In this document: positions 8,005-16,624 of the stretch, one piece after another
Numbering within the stretch: position 1 is the first letter of the stretch
How the letters are laid out: each line of letters begins with the position of its first letter
Assembly: GCA_964602415.1 (NCBI GenBank)
Contig: CAZRQL010000005.1
Location: 1-64,000, forward strand
Source: CAZRQL01 sp964602415
Lineage (GTDB): Bacteria; Bacteroidota; Bacteroidia; Cytophagales; Flammeovirgaceae
Direction of reading: 5' to 3'
Length of the DNA: 64,000 nt
The notes under the pieces: model-generated
The model's database searches: none
The model's input: the letters and a program-made list of their open reading frames with translations, nothing else
What the model was told of the DNA's origin: nothing
Program-made: the position numbers and the translations under genes

Positions 8005-9369
8005 CTAACTCCAGCCCTCTTTGCCGTCTCCGTCTGTGTCGCGGCGGCTTTCAAGTTTTTTCAGGTATTCCCAACGATTGGAGGGTGGCTGTTTGCGAGC
8101 GGTGGCTTTAATTCTTTCAGTTTTGCTCTTGACTTGCAAAAAGATGCGAGGCCAAATCTGCCATTTCCAAAACTTCCAAATAGCAGGTGCAACTTCCGAC
8201 TCTTCATCAGAAGAAAAAACTTCTTCCTCCTCCCATTCTTCCTCTTCAGGCTTAGGCTCAGGAGCTACCGGAAGTATAAGTCTATCTATATCAAGGGTTT
8301 CTATCAAAAAATAAATCCCTGCAAAGTCTTTGTACGCTGTTTTGAGATTGAAATGACTCCAAATGGGTTGTTCTAAATTGAAGACAAAAAGAGGTTTTTT
8401 GTAGTCAATGGCCGCATAAATTTTATCGCCTATCAAAGATATGGAGCACCTGAGTTTTGTGCGCTTGTAAAAAGCCAAAACAGTGGGCATTATCGCTTCG
8501 AGCAACTCTTCACCCAATTTGACATCTTGGGCATAACAAGAGAAAAGTTTGTTGAAATTTGGATCTTTTGAAGCGATAAAATTCATTCTCAACGGATTGT
8601 TTTCAGACGCAGCGCGGGCTGCATAACCAAACTTTTCTTGCAAATCATTGGCAATCAAAACCAAAGAAGTTTTAAACGGTCTTGGATAGGTGGCTACCAT
8701 AAATATGCCATTAAACATATCTCGCCATTTTTTAGGGCTTATTTGGCTTTTTACTTGCAATTCACTTATCTTTATTGGTATGCCATCAATTGTTCCCTCA
8801 ATAAGGTCGTCGCCTGAGTAATGGTCGGGGACATCTATAAAAATTTTACTTTCTTGAAATGTGTCAAAGTCTATCAGTGAACTGGGGTGATAACTAATCG
8901 AATCGCTAAGGGTATCCATAAACTTTTGTACAATTGCTTTTTTTACAATTGGCTCTATATCAGTTTCTTTATACTTTTTGGATAGCCCCAAAGCAGCAAG
9001 ATAGGCTTTCCATGCAGCAGGGGTGTACTGCACAGTGGTCTCTGCTTGTTTTTTAGCCAGTCTCAAAAAGACCAATATCTTGTTAAGCCGACTTTGCCGG
9101 ATGGTTTTATTTTGTGTGATAGGGACATAGATGGCTCTTTTGTATTTTAGAAAAGAGAGTATAGGCCCCAACGCAAGGGGAAAAGCCAAAGACCAAAGCG
9201 GAAATCTGCCCAGATAATAAAACGCCCACCAGATGAAAGTAAACAGCAAAAAACTACCCAAGGCATCCATTCTCAACTCGTAAATTTTTTTTCGCAAATC
9301 CTCAGCCGCTTGGTCTTGCAGCCTAAGTTTTTCGGCTATAATGGGTCTGAGTTCTGAAAATGGTTTCAT
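8005..9369 (-). CDS. DUF3137-family membrane protein with acidic tail
   Basis: A 454-residue protein with an N-terminal helical stretch, two adjacent membrane segments (about residues 38-70), then a soluble DUF3137-like domain: a FDTFQESKIF...GDDLIEGTIDGIPIKISELQV core near 155-210 followed by FNGIFMVATYPRPFKTSLV. Members have unknown function. The tail is unusual: a Glu-rich block (about 380-400, EEEEWEEEEV then SSDEESE), a Trp-rich patch and a final DTDGDGKEG segment that resembles an EF-hand/dockerin calcium loop. The active region faces the cytoplasm if both N-terminal segments cross the membrane. It is flanked by accA and the divergent sensor phosphatase gene. The family match is from memory of its motifs, so moderate confidence. 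Confidence 0.72.
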   Translation of the reverse strand: MKPFSELRPIIAEKLRLQDQAAEDLRKKIYELRMDALGSFLLFTFIWWAFYYLGRFPLWSLAFPLALGPILSFLKYKRAIYVPITQNKTIRQSRLNKILVFLRLAKKQAETTVQYTPAAWKAYLAALGLSKKYKETDIEPIVKKAIVQKFMDTLSDSISYHPSSLIDFDTFQESKIFIDVPDHYSGDDLIEGTIDGIPIKISELQVKSQISPKKWRDMFNGIFMVATYPRPFKTSLVLIANDLQEKFGYAARAASENNPLRMNFIASKDPNFNKLFSCYAQDVKLGEELLEAIMPTVLAFYKRTKLRCSISLIGDKIYAAIDYKKPLFVFNLEQPIWSHFNLKTAYKDFAGIYFLIETLDIDRLILPVAPEPKPEEEEWEEEEVFSSDEESEVAPAIWKFWKWQIWPRIFLQVKSKTERIKATARKQPPSNRWEYLKKLESRRDTDGDGKEGWS

Positions 9370-9389
9370 ATTGCTTTACTGCAAGTCCA

Positions 9390-9397
9390 CAAAATTA
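9390..9397 (-). promoter_or_regulatory. -7 element upstream of the DUF3137 gene
   Basis: On the minus strand TAATTTTG matches TAnnTTTG and ends 20 bp before the ATG. I see no clear TTTG at the matching -33 position, so this is supported by the -7 element only. Confidence 0.45.
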
Positions 9398-9464
9398 GAT
9401 ATTCTATAATAAAAATTGCAGCGAAATTGTTTTTGTCAAAAAAACCTTCTTTTTTTGTAGTAAC

Positions 9465-12400
9465 ATGATGAGTTTGGTTCGGAAAACACTTCTTTGCTTT
9501 ATTTCTTGTGTATTGGTGCTATCGCGTACCTCTGCCCAAAATATTGACAGTCTGAAAAGTCTGCTCCAAACTTCTATATCTTCCGAGTCTAAGGTGGATA
9601 TTCTCAACCAATTGGCCAGTTTACATTCGAGAAATGACTCTGCTGCGGCTCTTGGCTTTACTTATCAGGCCATTGAGATTGCCAGTGAAATTGATTACCC
9701 CAAAGGTATAGCCCAAACCTACCTCATACAGGGCACTGTTTACTACCAGCACGGTAACTACATAGAAGCCAATAAGTACTACCGTCGTGCCATTGAGGGC
9801 TACCAAATGGCCAAGGATCCCGTTGGGCTTTCCAATGCCTATGTCAATCTTGCCAATGGACTTGATAAAATAGGGCATTTGAGCGAGTCGCTGACCTATA
9901 TTGAGAAAGCCCTTGAAATCGGTGAAGAAATTAAAGACCGCAAAATTATAGCTCAGACTTCTTTGTCACTGGGTAGGATATACAACCGCTTAGAAAGCTA
10001 TGAAAAGGCTTTAGAAATGTTCAATCGGCACAAAGCAAGTACGAAAGAACAAGGTGACATAGCCGGTTATGCTCTGGCTTTGAATAACTTGGGCGATGTC
10101 TATAAAAACAGAGGCGACTACACGCTGGCACTGGAAGTGCTTCATGAAGCACTGGGCATCAATGAAAGGTTGGGGCGCAGTTTTCAAATGTTGTACAACT
10201 ACGCTACACTCGGCGAAGTCCACCAAAAACTAAAAAGATTAGATTCCGCCTACATTTATGCAGAGAAATCTCTTCAGCTTTCTCTTAAAATTGATGACCC
10301 CTATGAAATCGCTTACGGCTATTGCGACATGGGAAGGGTACTCAATGGCATGAAGCAATATGACAAGGCTTTAGAGTACCTCAAAAAAGCCTATTCGCTA
10401 TCCACGTCTATCCAAGCCAGTGAGGTTATAGAACTCACCGTCAATAATTTGCACCAAACATATTTGAATTTGGGCAAATATGACAGTGCTTATTTTTATC
10501 TAAACGAATATTTTCAACGCAAGCAAGAAATTTGGTACACTGAATCCAAGAAAATTACCTCAATCATAGATTATTATGACCAACAGCGGGCACAAGCAGA
10601 GCAAGAACAACTTAAAGAAGTCGAAAAAAATCGCAGGGTTAGGGTAACTTTAATTTGGATTATTGCGGTGGTAGTTATTGTGGGTTTGGCTATTTTGTCT
10701 ATTCTCCAATACAGAAAATATGTCCAAAAGCGTCAGGCCGAGGAAGCCTTGATGATAAAAAATAAAGAAATAGAAGCTCAAAATTTTGAAATAGCTAAAC
10801 AGAAAGAAAAAATTGAGCAATCATTGGTAAACCTGCAATTATTGAGTGATATTGGCAAAGAGATTATTTCAAGCCTTGATATTGAGACCATTGTAGAAAC
10901 GGTTTATGAGAAAGTTACAGAGTTATTCAAAAGTGACGGCTTTGGCATTGGTATCTATAACCCCCAAGAGCAAAGCATTGATTTTGTGGCTTTTATAGAG
11001 AACGGGGAAAAACTGCCTTTTAGCAGGGACTACCTCAATGACGATTCTAAACTGTCGGTTTGGTGCTTTAAAAATAAATCTGAAGTTTTTATTAATGATT
11101 TTTTTGCGGATCACAACAAATACACCGACACCATATATTCTCCCGATGTAGGAGAACAGACAGAGTCCATCATATACGTTCCATTGGCTTCATTTGAAAA
11201 AACGCTTGGTGTGATTACGGTTCAAGATTTAGAAAAAAATGCTTTTACTCCTAATCACCTCAATTTGGTCAGAAACATTGCGCTTTACACTGCCATAGCC
11301 ATAGAAAATGCAGAGGCATACCGTAAAATCATAGAAAACCAAGCCAGCATACAAGAAAAAAATGAACAAATAGAAAAAACCAACCAAGAACTGATTGCCC
11401 AAAAGACTGCATTAGAAGAAGCCTATCAAGATATGAAGCTACTCAGCAAGCTGGGCGGCGAAATTACATCCAATCTTGATTTGGTCAATATCATCGAAAC
11501 CGTTCATGCCAATATCAATCTGCTGCTGGATGCTGAATTGTTTTCTATTGGCATATACAACCCCAAAACCAACAAGATAGACATGCCTCACACCATCGAA
11601 CGTGGTGTGCCTTTGCCTTTTCATTCTTATGACTTGGAAAATGAAAACCGTCTTGCGGTAGCCTGTTACCTAAAAGCGCAAGATATTCTAATTAATGATT
11701 TAAGTGTTGAGTACAACAAATACACCCCCAACGTCAAAGAGCCCCCACGGGCGGTAGTGGGCGAGATACCTTCGTCAGTCATTTATCTGCCTTTATTCAA
11801 CAAAGGAACTGTGTTTGGCGTGATAACGGTTCAATCTTTTAAAAAGAATGCCTACTCTGAATACGATCTCAACATAGTGAGAAGTCTGGCTACTTATGCC
11901 GCCATTGCCCTTCAAAACGCCGAATCTTTCCAAAAACTTTCCGAAAGTAACCTCGAAGTAGAACGCTCTTACAAGAATATTAAACTTTTGGGAGAGATTG
12001 GCCAAGCAATTACCTCAAAGCTCTCAGTATCGGATATTATACAGACAGTTTACAGCAGCATCAACAATTTGATGGATGCTTCTGTGTTTTGGATTGGTAT
12101 TTATTCAGAGAAAGATCAAGCCCTGCTCTTTGAGGGTGGAGTTGAAAAAGGCAACATCATGCCCAATTTTTCTGTGTCTCTCAATGATCCGGGTAGATTG
12201 GCTGCTTGGTGCTTCATTAATCAAAAAGAGACCCTGATTAATGACTACGAAAACGAGATACATGATTATGTCCAAGTTACGACCCTTACAGTAGTGGGGG
12301 ATTTACCGGGATCTCTTATTTATGTACCGCTTACCACACAAAACCAAAGGCTGGGAGTGCTTACGGTGCAAAGTTTTCAAAAAGGTGCTTACTCGGATTA

Positions 12401-13871
12401 CCACCTTGATTTGGTAAGGAATTTGGCTGTTTACACCGAAATCGCTTTAGAGAACGCTTTGCTTTATCAAAACCTCGAACAACAGGTCAAATTCCGCACC
12501 CAACAAGTTGTCCAGCAAAAAGAGGAGATAGAAAAGCAAAAAGAACAAATAGAGAGTGCTTTTGAAAATGTGAAGTTGCTGTCCGAAATCGGCATCAAAA
12601 TCACGCAATCACTATCTACCGAAAGAATCATCGAAACGGTTTATGAAAATGTAAACCAACTCATGGACGCGGTGGCTTTTGGGATTGGTATTTACCAGCC
12701 CGAAATGGGTAGGATTGAATTTAGAGGCGCGATGGAGTTGGGTAAGCGGCTGCCGGTTTTCTACCATTATCAAGGAGATGAAACACGCTACTCAATCTGG
12801 TGTTTGAATAACAAAAGGGAAGTTTTTCTCAATGATGCCTTTACAGAGTATTTCCGTTATGTCAAACGCAGGGCTTTGCCGGTTGCGGGAGAAGACCCCG
12901 AATCACTTATTTACATGCCTTTGATATCTAAAGATGAAGCCATTGGGGTTATTACGGTGCAGGCATTGAAGAAAAATGCTTACACCCAATACCACCTGGA
13001 TATACTCAGAAACTTGGCTATCTACATAACCATTGCACTGGAAAATGCCAAAACCTACCGCCAAATCGAAGAGCAGTCCATCCAATTGACCAAAAGTAAT
13101 AACAAAATCACGGCTTCCATCAACTATGCCAAGCGCATACAGAGGGCTATTTTGCCTCAGAGGTCGGCTATGATTAAAGTATTTGAAGATTCTTTGGCAC
13201 TGCTAAAACCAAGAGACATCGTGAGTGGGGATTTTTTCTGGTTTGCCCAAAAAGGCAGTATCGCTTACGTTGCAGTAGCAGATTGTACCGGACACGGCGT
13301 TCCGGGTGCCATTATGAGCATGATAGGCAGCGTTTTGCTCAACGAATGTGTAAATGTGATGGATTTGAACCAACCGGATGAAATTTTGAACACATTGCAC
13401 AACAGCATCCGAAAAGCACTCAAGCAAGACAGCTCAGACAATAGGGACGGCATGGACATAGCTCTATGTGCTTACAATCCAAGCACAAGGGTCATTCACT
13501 ATGCAGGGGCACACATCCCGCTGATTTATATTTTGGAAGATGGCACGCTGCACATCATCAAAGCCGACAAAATGGCAATAGGGGGAATGCAACAAGAAGT
13601 TACAAGAGAATTTACCCTTCATCACCTGCAACTGCCCGATCAAAAAGCTACTGTCTATTTGGTAACCGATGGTTTTCAAGATCAATTTGGTGGTCAAAAA
13701 GGCGACCAGCCTACGCAAAAGTTTATGGCACGCAGGCTCCATCAAAAATTAGTCTCCATCCATGCAGAGCCTATGATAGAGCAATATAGAATATTGGAAG
13801 AAACCTTCAATGAGTGGAAAGGGGATGAAGCGCAAACCGATGATGTGCTGGTTATAGGTTTTAGGGTTTAA
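9465..13871 (+). CDS. TPR - membrane - 4xGAF - SpoIIE/PP2C sensor phosphatase
   Basis: A 1468-residue membrane sensor. A Sec signal peptide (1-25, cut after TSAQ) is followed by about seven TPR repeats (about 40-345) in the periplasm, one membrane helix (about 393-416), a coiled coil, then four tandem GAF-type domains starting near residues 458, 657, 839 and 1036, each opening with a LL(S/G)xIG motif and ending in an IAxENA-like helix. A SpoIIE/PP2C phosphatase domain fills about 1222-1468, with metal-binding acids in SGDFFW, ADCTGHGVPG, GMDIAL, TDGFQDQFGG and QTDDVLV. Known relatives dephosphorylate Ser/Thr on anti-sigma antagonists. Four GAF copies are more than usual. The TTAA at its end is also the miaE stop on the other strand. 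No partner-switching genes are adjacent. Confidence 0.9.
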   Translation: MMSLVRKTLLCFISCVLVLSRTSAQNIDSLKSLLQTSISSESKVDILNQLASLHSRNDSAAALGFTYQAIEIASEIDYPKGIAQTYLIQGTVYYQHGNYIEANKYYRRAIEGYQMAKDPVGLSNAYVNLANGLDKIGHLSESLTYIEKALEIGEEIKDRKIIAQTSLSLGRIYNRLESYEKALEMFNRHKASTKEQGDIAGYALALNNLGDVYKNRGDYTLALEVLHEALGINERLGRSFQMLYNYATLGEVHQKLKRLDSAYIYAEKSLQLSLKIDDPYEIAYGYCDMGRVLNGMKQYDKALEYLKKAYSLSTSIQASEVIELTVNNLHQTYLNLGKYDSAYFYLNEYFQRKQEIWYTESKKITSIIDYYDQQRAQAEQEQLKEVEKNRRVRVTLIWIIAVVVIVGLAILSILQYRKYVQKRQAEEALMIKNKEIEAQNFEIAKQKEKIEQSLVNLQLLSDIGKEIISSLDIETIVETVYEKVTELFKSDGFGIGIYNPQEQSIDFVAFIENGEKLPFSRDYLNDDSKLSVWCFKNKSEVFINDFFADHNKYTDTIYSPDVGEQTESIIYVPLASFEKTLGVITVQDLEKNAFTPNHLNLVRNIALYTAIAIENAEAYRKIIENQASIQEKNEQIEKTNQELIAQKTALEEAYQDMKLLSKLGGEITSNLDLVNIIETVHANINLLLDAELFSIGIYNPKTNKIDMPHTIERGVPLPFHSYDLENENRLAVACYLKAQDILINDLSVEYNKYTPNVKEPPRAVVGEIPSSVIYLPLFNKGTVFGVITVQSFKKNAYSEYDLNIVRSLATYAAIALQNAESFQKLSESNLEVERSYKNIKLLGEIGQAITSKLSVSDIIQTVYSSINNLMDASVFWIGIYSEKDQALLFEGGVEKGNIMPNFSVSLNDPGRLAAWCFINQKETLINDYENEIHDYVQVTTLTVVGDLPGSLIYVPLTTQNQRLGVLTVQSFQKGAYSDYHLDLVRNLAVYTEIALENALLYQNLEQQVKFRTQQVVQQKEEIEKQKEQIESAFENVKLLSEIGIKITQSLSTERIIETVYENVNQLMDAVAFGIGIYQPEMGRIEFRGAMELGKRLPVFYHYQGDETRYSIWCLNNKREVFLNDAFTEYFRYVKRRALPVAGEDPESLIYMPLISKDEAIGVITVQALKKNAYTQYHLDILRNLAIYITIALENAKTYRQIEEQSIQLTKSNNKITASINYAKRIQRAILPQRSAMIKVFEDSLALLKPRDIVSGDFFWFAQKGSIAYVAVADCTGHGVPGAIMSMIGSVLLNECVNVMDLNQPDEILNTLHNSIRKALKQDSSDNRDGMDIALCAYNPSTRVIHYAGAHIPLIYILEDGTLHIIKADKMAIGGMQQEVTREFTLHHLQLPDQKATVYLVTDGFQDQFGGQKGDQPTQKFMARRLHQKLVSIHAEPMIEQYRILEETFNEWKGDEAQTDDVLVIGFRV

Positions 13872-14449
13872 TGCACCCTATCGCTTCTCATATCAAGTTC
13901 TAAAATGATTTGTGATTCTGCACTTACCATTTGCTGCCAACGCACTTCTACCTCATCAGAGGGAAAGTAAATTTTCGCAATTTCAATGAAGTTTTGGTAA
14001 TGGCCTGCCTCCGAAATCATTAGCCTTTGGTAAAATTTTCTCAAATCTTCGTCTTTCAAATTTTGGAATAAGACCCTAAACCGCTCACAGCTTCTGGCCT
14101 CAATAAGAGCACTCAGCAACAGGCGATCCAACAATTGCTCACGGTGAGAGCCTCCCTTTCTCAGCAAAGAAAAGAGTTTGTTTACGTACTCATCTTTGCG
14201 CATTTTCCCCAAGGAAAAGCCTCTTTTGCGAAGTTCCTCCACCACTTGGCGAAAATGTGCCCATTCCTCTGCAACAATAGGAGTCAGTCTATCTACGAGT
14301 TCTTCGTACTCAGGATAATTGACTATCAACGAGATACAAGCCGAAGCCGCCTTTTGCTCACAGTAAGCATGGTCGGCCAGCAACTGCCCCAAATCGCTAT
14401 AGGCCAACTCAGCCCAGCGGGATTCTGTTCTAAGTTTGAGATCCAACAT
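13868..14449 (-). CDS. miaE: tRNA-(ms2io6A)-hydroxylase MiaE
   Basis: A 193-residue ferritin-like di-iron monooxygenase that hydroxylates the isopentenyl group of ms2i6A at tRNA position 37. The di-iron ligand pattern is visible as paired helices: DHAYCEQKAAS, EEWAHFRQV, EARSCERFR and SEAGHYQNF, giving the E...ExxH...E...ExxH arrangement. Length and motif order match the short bacterial MiaE type. It follows pgk on the same strand, but a hairpin terminator lies in the 45-bp gap. Its TAA overlaps the end of the giant phosphatase gene on the opposite strand. Confidence 0.93.
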   Translation of the reverse strand: MLDLKLRTESRWAELAYSDLGQLLADHAYCEQKAASACISLIVNYPEYEELVDRLTPIVAEEWAHFRQVVEELRKRGFSLGKMRKDEYVNKLFSLLRKGGSHREQLLDRLLLSALIEARSCERFRVLFQNLKDEDLRKFYQRLMISEAGHYQNFIEIAKIYFPSDEVEVRWQQMVSAESQIILELDMRSDRVH

Positions 14450-14464
14450 AATAGAATAAGGAAA

Positions 14465-14484
14465 GCCCCATATTTTTATGGGGC
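14465..14484 (-). terminator. Hairpin terminator after pgk
   Basis: A perfect 8-bp stem, GCCCCATA / TATGGGGC, with a 4-base loop lies 10 bp after the pgk stop. On the minus strand the hairpin is followed by TTTCCTTATT, a weak T tract, so termination may be partial and allow some readthrough into miaE. Confidence 0.62.
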
Positions 14485-14494
14485 AGTTTGTTGT

Positions 14495-15682
14495 TTATGA
14501 TTCCAAAGCAGCCACACCGGGCAAGACTTTGCCTTCCATATATTCAAGCAAGGCTCCGCCACCAGTAGAAACATAAGAAACCCTATCGCCAAAACCAAGA
14601 CTATTGACGGCTGCCGCCGAATCTCCTCCACCTATGAGGGAATATGCCCCGTTTTCGGTGGCTTTGACGACCGATTCGGCAATTTGAAAAGTGCCTTTTG
14701 CAAAATTTTCCATCTCAAAAACTCCAACCGGACCGTTCCAAAGAATGGTTTTAGAGTTTTCGATTATGCTTCTGTATTCTTGTATGGCTTCTGCACCAAT
14801 ATCAAGACCCATATAACCATCAGGAATAGATTTAGAATCAACGATTTGGGTGTTGGCATCGTTGGAAAATTTATCGGCTGCGACCGAGTCGGCAGGCAGC
14901 AAGAGTTGTATGCCTTTGGCTTGGGCTTTATCTATGAGTTGCTTTGCCAAATCCAGTTTGTCCTCTTCACAAAGTGAGTTACCGATGGAGCCTCCCAATG
15001 CTTTGATGAAAGTGTAGCTCATACCGCCCCCAATGAGCAGGTTGTCCACTTTGTCAAGTAACTTTTCGATGATTAGGATTTTGTCGGAAATTTTGGCACC
15101 TCCCATAATTGCCGTGTAAGGATGCTGAACATCTTCAAGCACCTTGCGGGCATTTTCAAGCTCGGCTTGCATCACATAGCCGCAGACTTTTTCGCTAAAA
15201 TATTGAGCCACAATAGTGGTGGAGGCGTGGGCGCGGTGGGCAGTCCCAAAAGCATCATTGACATACACATCACCATGTTTGGAGAGCTTTTCGGCAAAAC
15301 CGGCATCACCTTTTTCCTCTTGTTTGTAAAAACGCAGGTTTTCTAAAAGTAATACTTCTCCATTTTTTAAATGGGATGAAAGCGAAAAGGCATCATCACT
15401 TACGCAGTCTGAGGCAAAAATGACTTCCCTGTTGAGTTTTTCGCTCAAATAGGGCAATAGGTGTTTGAGGGAGTATTTTTCGGTGTAGCCTTCTTTGGGT
15501 CTGCCAAGGTGAGACATCAGCACTACAGAGCCGCCATCGCCCAATACCTTGTTGATGGTGGGCAAACAAGCATCTATTCGGGTGGTATCGGTGATTTGGT
15601 AGTTTTCGTTGAGGGGGACATTGAAGTCAACGCGAATCAAAGCACGTTTGCCTTCGAAATGGTATTGATCTAAATAAATCAT
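14495..15682 (-). CDS. pgk: Phosphoglycerate kinase
   Basis: A 395-residue glycolytic kinase converting 1,3-bisphosphoglycerate and ADP to 3-phosphoglycerate and ATP. Motifs seen in order: RVDFNVPLN near the start (substrate-binding Asp/Asn), SHLGRP (about 59), ENLRFY, NDAFGTAHRAHAST (about 140), MGGAKISDKI, LIGGGMSYTF, and the C-terminal nucleotide-binding GGGDSAAA (about 350). Full length. A phylum-type promoter precedes it and a hairpin follows it, so it is probably transcribed alone with some readthrough to miaE. Confidence 0.98.
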   Translation of the reverse strand: MIYLDQYHFEGKRALIRVDFNVPLNENYQITDTTRIDACLPTINKVLGDGGSVVLMSHLGRPKEGYTEKYSLKHLLPYLSEKLNREVIFASDCVSDDAFSLSSHLKNGEVLLLENLRFYKQEEKGDAGFAEKLSKHGDVYVNDAFGTAHRAHASTTIVAQYFSEKVCGYVMQAELENARKVLEDVQHPYTAIMGGAKISDKILIIEKLLDKVDNLLIGGGMSYTFIKALGGSIGNSLCEEDKLDLAKQLIDKAQAKGIQLLLPADSVAADKFSNDANTQIVDSKSIPDGYMGLDIGAEAIQEYRSIIENSKTILWNGPVGVFEMENFAKGTFQIAESVVKATENGAYSLIGGGDSAAAVNSLGFGDRVSYVSTGGGALLEYMEGKVLPGVAALES

Positions 15683-15700
15683 CTTGATTAAGGTTTACTA

Positions 15701-15732
15701 CAAAGTTAATCAAAAATCAAATATGCTCTAAA
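15701..15732 (-). promoter_or_regulatory. Promoter of pgk (TTTA-N20-TAACTTTG)
   Basis: On the minus strand the -7 element TAACTTTG (15701-15708) matches TAnnTTTG exactly; TTTA 20 bases upstream (15729-15732) is one mismatch from TTTG. It sits 18 bp before the pgk ATG. Confidence 0.6.
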
Positions 15733-15761
15733 TACGCTACAATTCAAGCCACAAAAAAATT

Positions 15762-15810
15762 ATTCTGGATTAAATATTGGAAAAAATCCTATTGCGTAAT
15801 CCGGGCTAAT
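15762..15810 (+). repeat. Dispersed palindromic repeat, copy 1
   Basis: A 49-bp sequence about 80 percent identical to 51651-51698, in the same orientation. Its ends are imperfect inverted repeats (GGATTA near the left, TAATCC near the right) around an A-rich centre followed by CCTATTGCG. It lies between the divergent pgk and pseudouridine synthase genes. It could be a small MITE or IS remnant, or a structured element; no target-site duplication is obvious. Confidence 0.6.
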
Positions 15811-15892
15811 GTTGGCTTTATGGTTTAACATGATTAAAATTTTACTTCCTCAGCAATGTAAAGCAGGCGGCTCTTGCTTCTTTTACAAAAAC

Positions 15893-15924
15893 TTAGACGT
15901 ATTTCTGTGCTTTGTGTAGATTTG
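15893..15924 (+). promoter_or_regulatory. Promoter abutting the pseudouridine synthase start
   Basis: TAGATTTG (15917-15924) is an exact -7 element, with TTAG 20 bases upstream as a one-mismatch -33 box. Only 4 bases separate it from the ATG at 15929, so the transcript would start at or next to the A of ATG and be leaderless. Confidence 0.5.
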
Positions 15925-15928
15925 CGAG

Positions 15929-16624
15929 ATGGAAAATTTGCAACTCCTCTACCAAGACAACCACCTCATAGCGGTAAACAAACCCGCCGGAATCCCCATC
16001 CAAGGCGACCCTACGGGCGACGTAAGCCTGCTTGATATGGTCAAAGAATACATCAGGGTGAGTTTCAATAAGCCCGGAGAGGCTTTTTGCGGCCTAATAC
16101 ACCGCATAGACCGGCCTGTGAGTGGACTTGCTGTTTTTGCCAAAACATCTAAGGCTTTGGAAAGGATGAATGCCCTTTTCAAGGAAAGGAAAATCCAAAA
16201 AACCTATTGGGCAGTGGTGGCCGAAAACCCTCCCGCACACCAAGAGCGACTGGTACATTGGATAAAGAAAAATTCCGAAAACAACACCGTAAAAGCCTAC
16301 ACCAAGCTGGTAACGGGCAGTAAAGAAGCCGTGCTGGAATACCGCGTCATCAGCCAATCGGGCGGCTTTTATTTGCTGGAGGTCAACCCCTTGACAGGCC
16401 GACCCCATCAGATAAGAGCCCAACTCTCCAAAATCGGCTGTCCCATACAAGGCGATACCAAATATGGCTTTGCAGAGCGCAACAAAGACCGTTCTATCTC
16501 ATTGCATGCCAGAGCTTTAGAATTTATTCATCCTATCAAAAACGAAAAAATCATTATCAAAGCAACGCTTCCTAAAAATGATACATGGCAGAGATTTTGG
16601 GATTTTGAGCGCAACAACGGCTAA
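15929..16624 (+). CDS. RluA-family 23S rRNA/tRNA pseudouridine synthase
   Basis: A 231-residue pseudouridine synthase of the RluA/RsuA fold. The catalytic aspartate is D61 in the IHRIDRPVSG motif; NKPAGIPIQG near residue 17 and the LTGRPHQIRAQL motif near 153 are the other two family blocks. It has no S4 domain at the N-terminus and is short, so it fits the RluA/TruC-like branch rather than full RluD; the exact target uridine is not predictable. Its end overlaps the next gene's frame by 47 bp, suggesting coupled expression. Confidence 0.9.
   Translation: MENLQLLYQDNHLIAVNKPAGIPIQGDPTGDVSLLDMVKEYIRVSFNKPGEAFCGLIHRIDRPVSGLAVFAKTSKALERMNALFKERKIQKTYWAVVAENPPAHQERLVHWIKKNSENNTVKAYTKLVTGSKEAVLEYRVISQSGGFYLLEVNPLTGRPHQIRAQLSKIGCPIQGDTKYGFAERNKDRSISLHARALEFIHPIKNEKIIIKATLPKNDTWQRFWDFERNNG

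Noticed and set aside
9465..13871. Histidine kinase or hybrid two-component protein
   Set aside because: No HisKA or HATPase motifs; the C-terminus has the PP2C/SpoIIE acid motifs instead.
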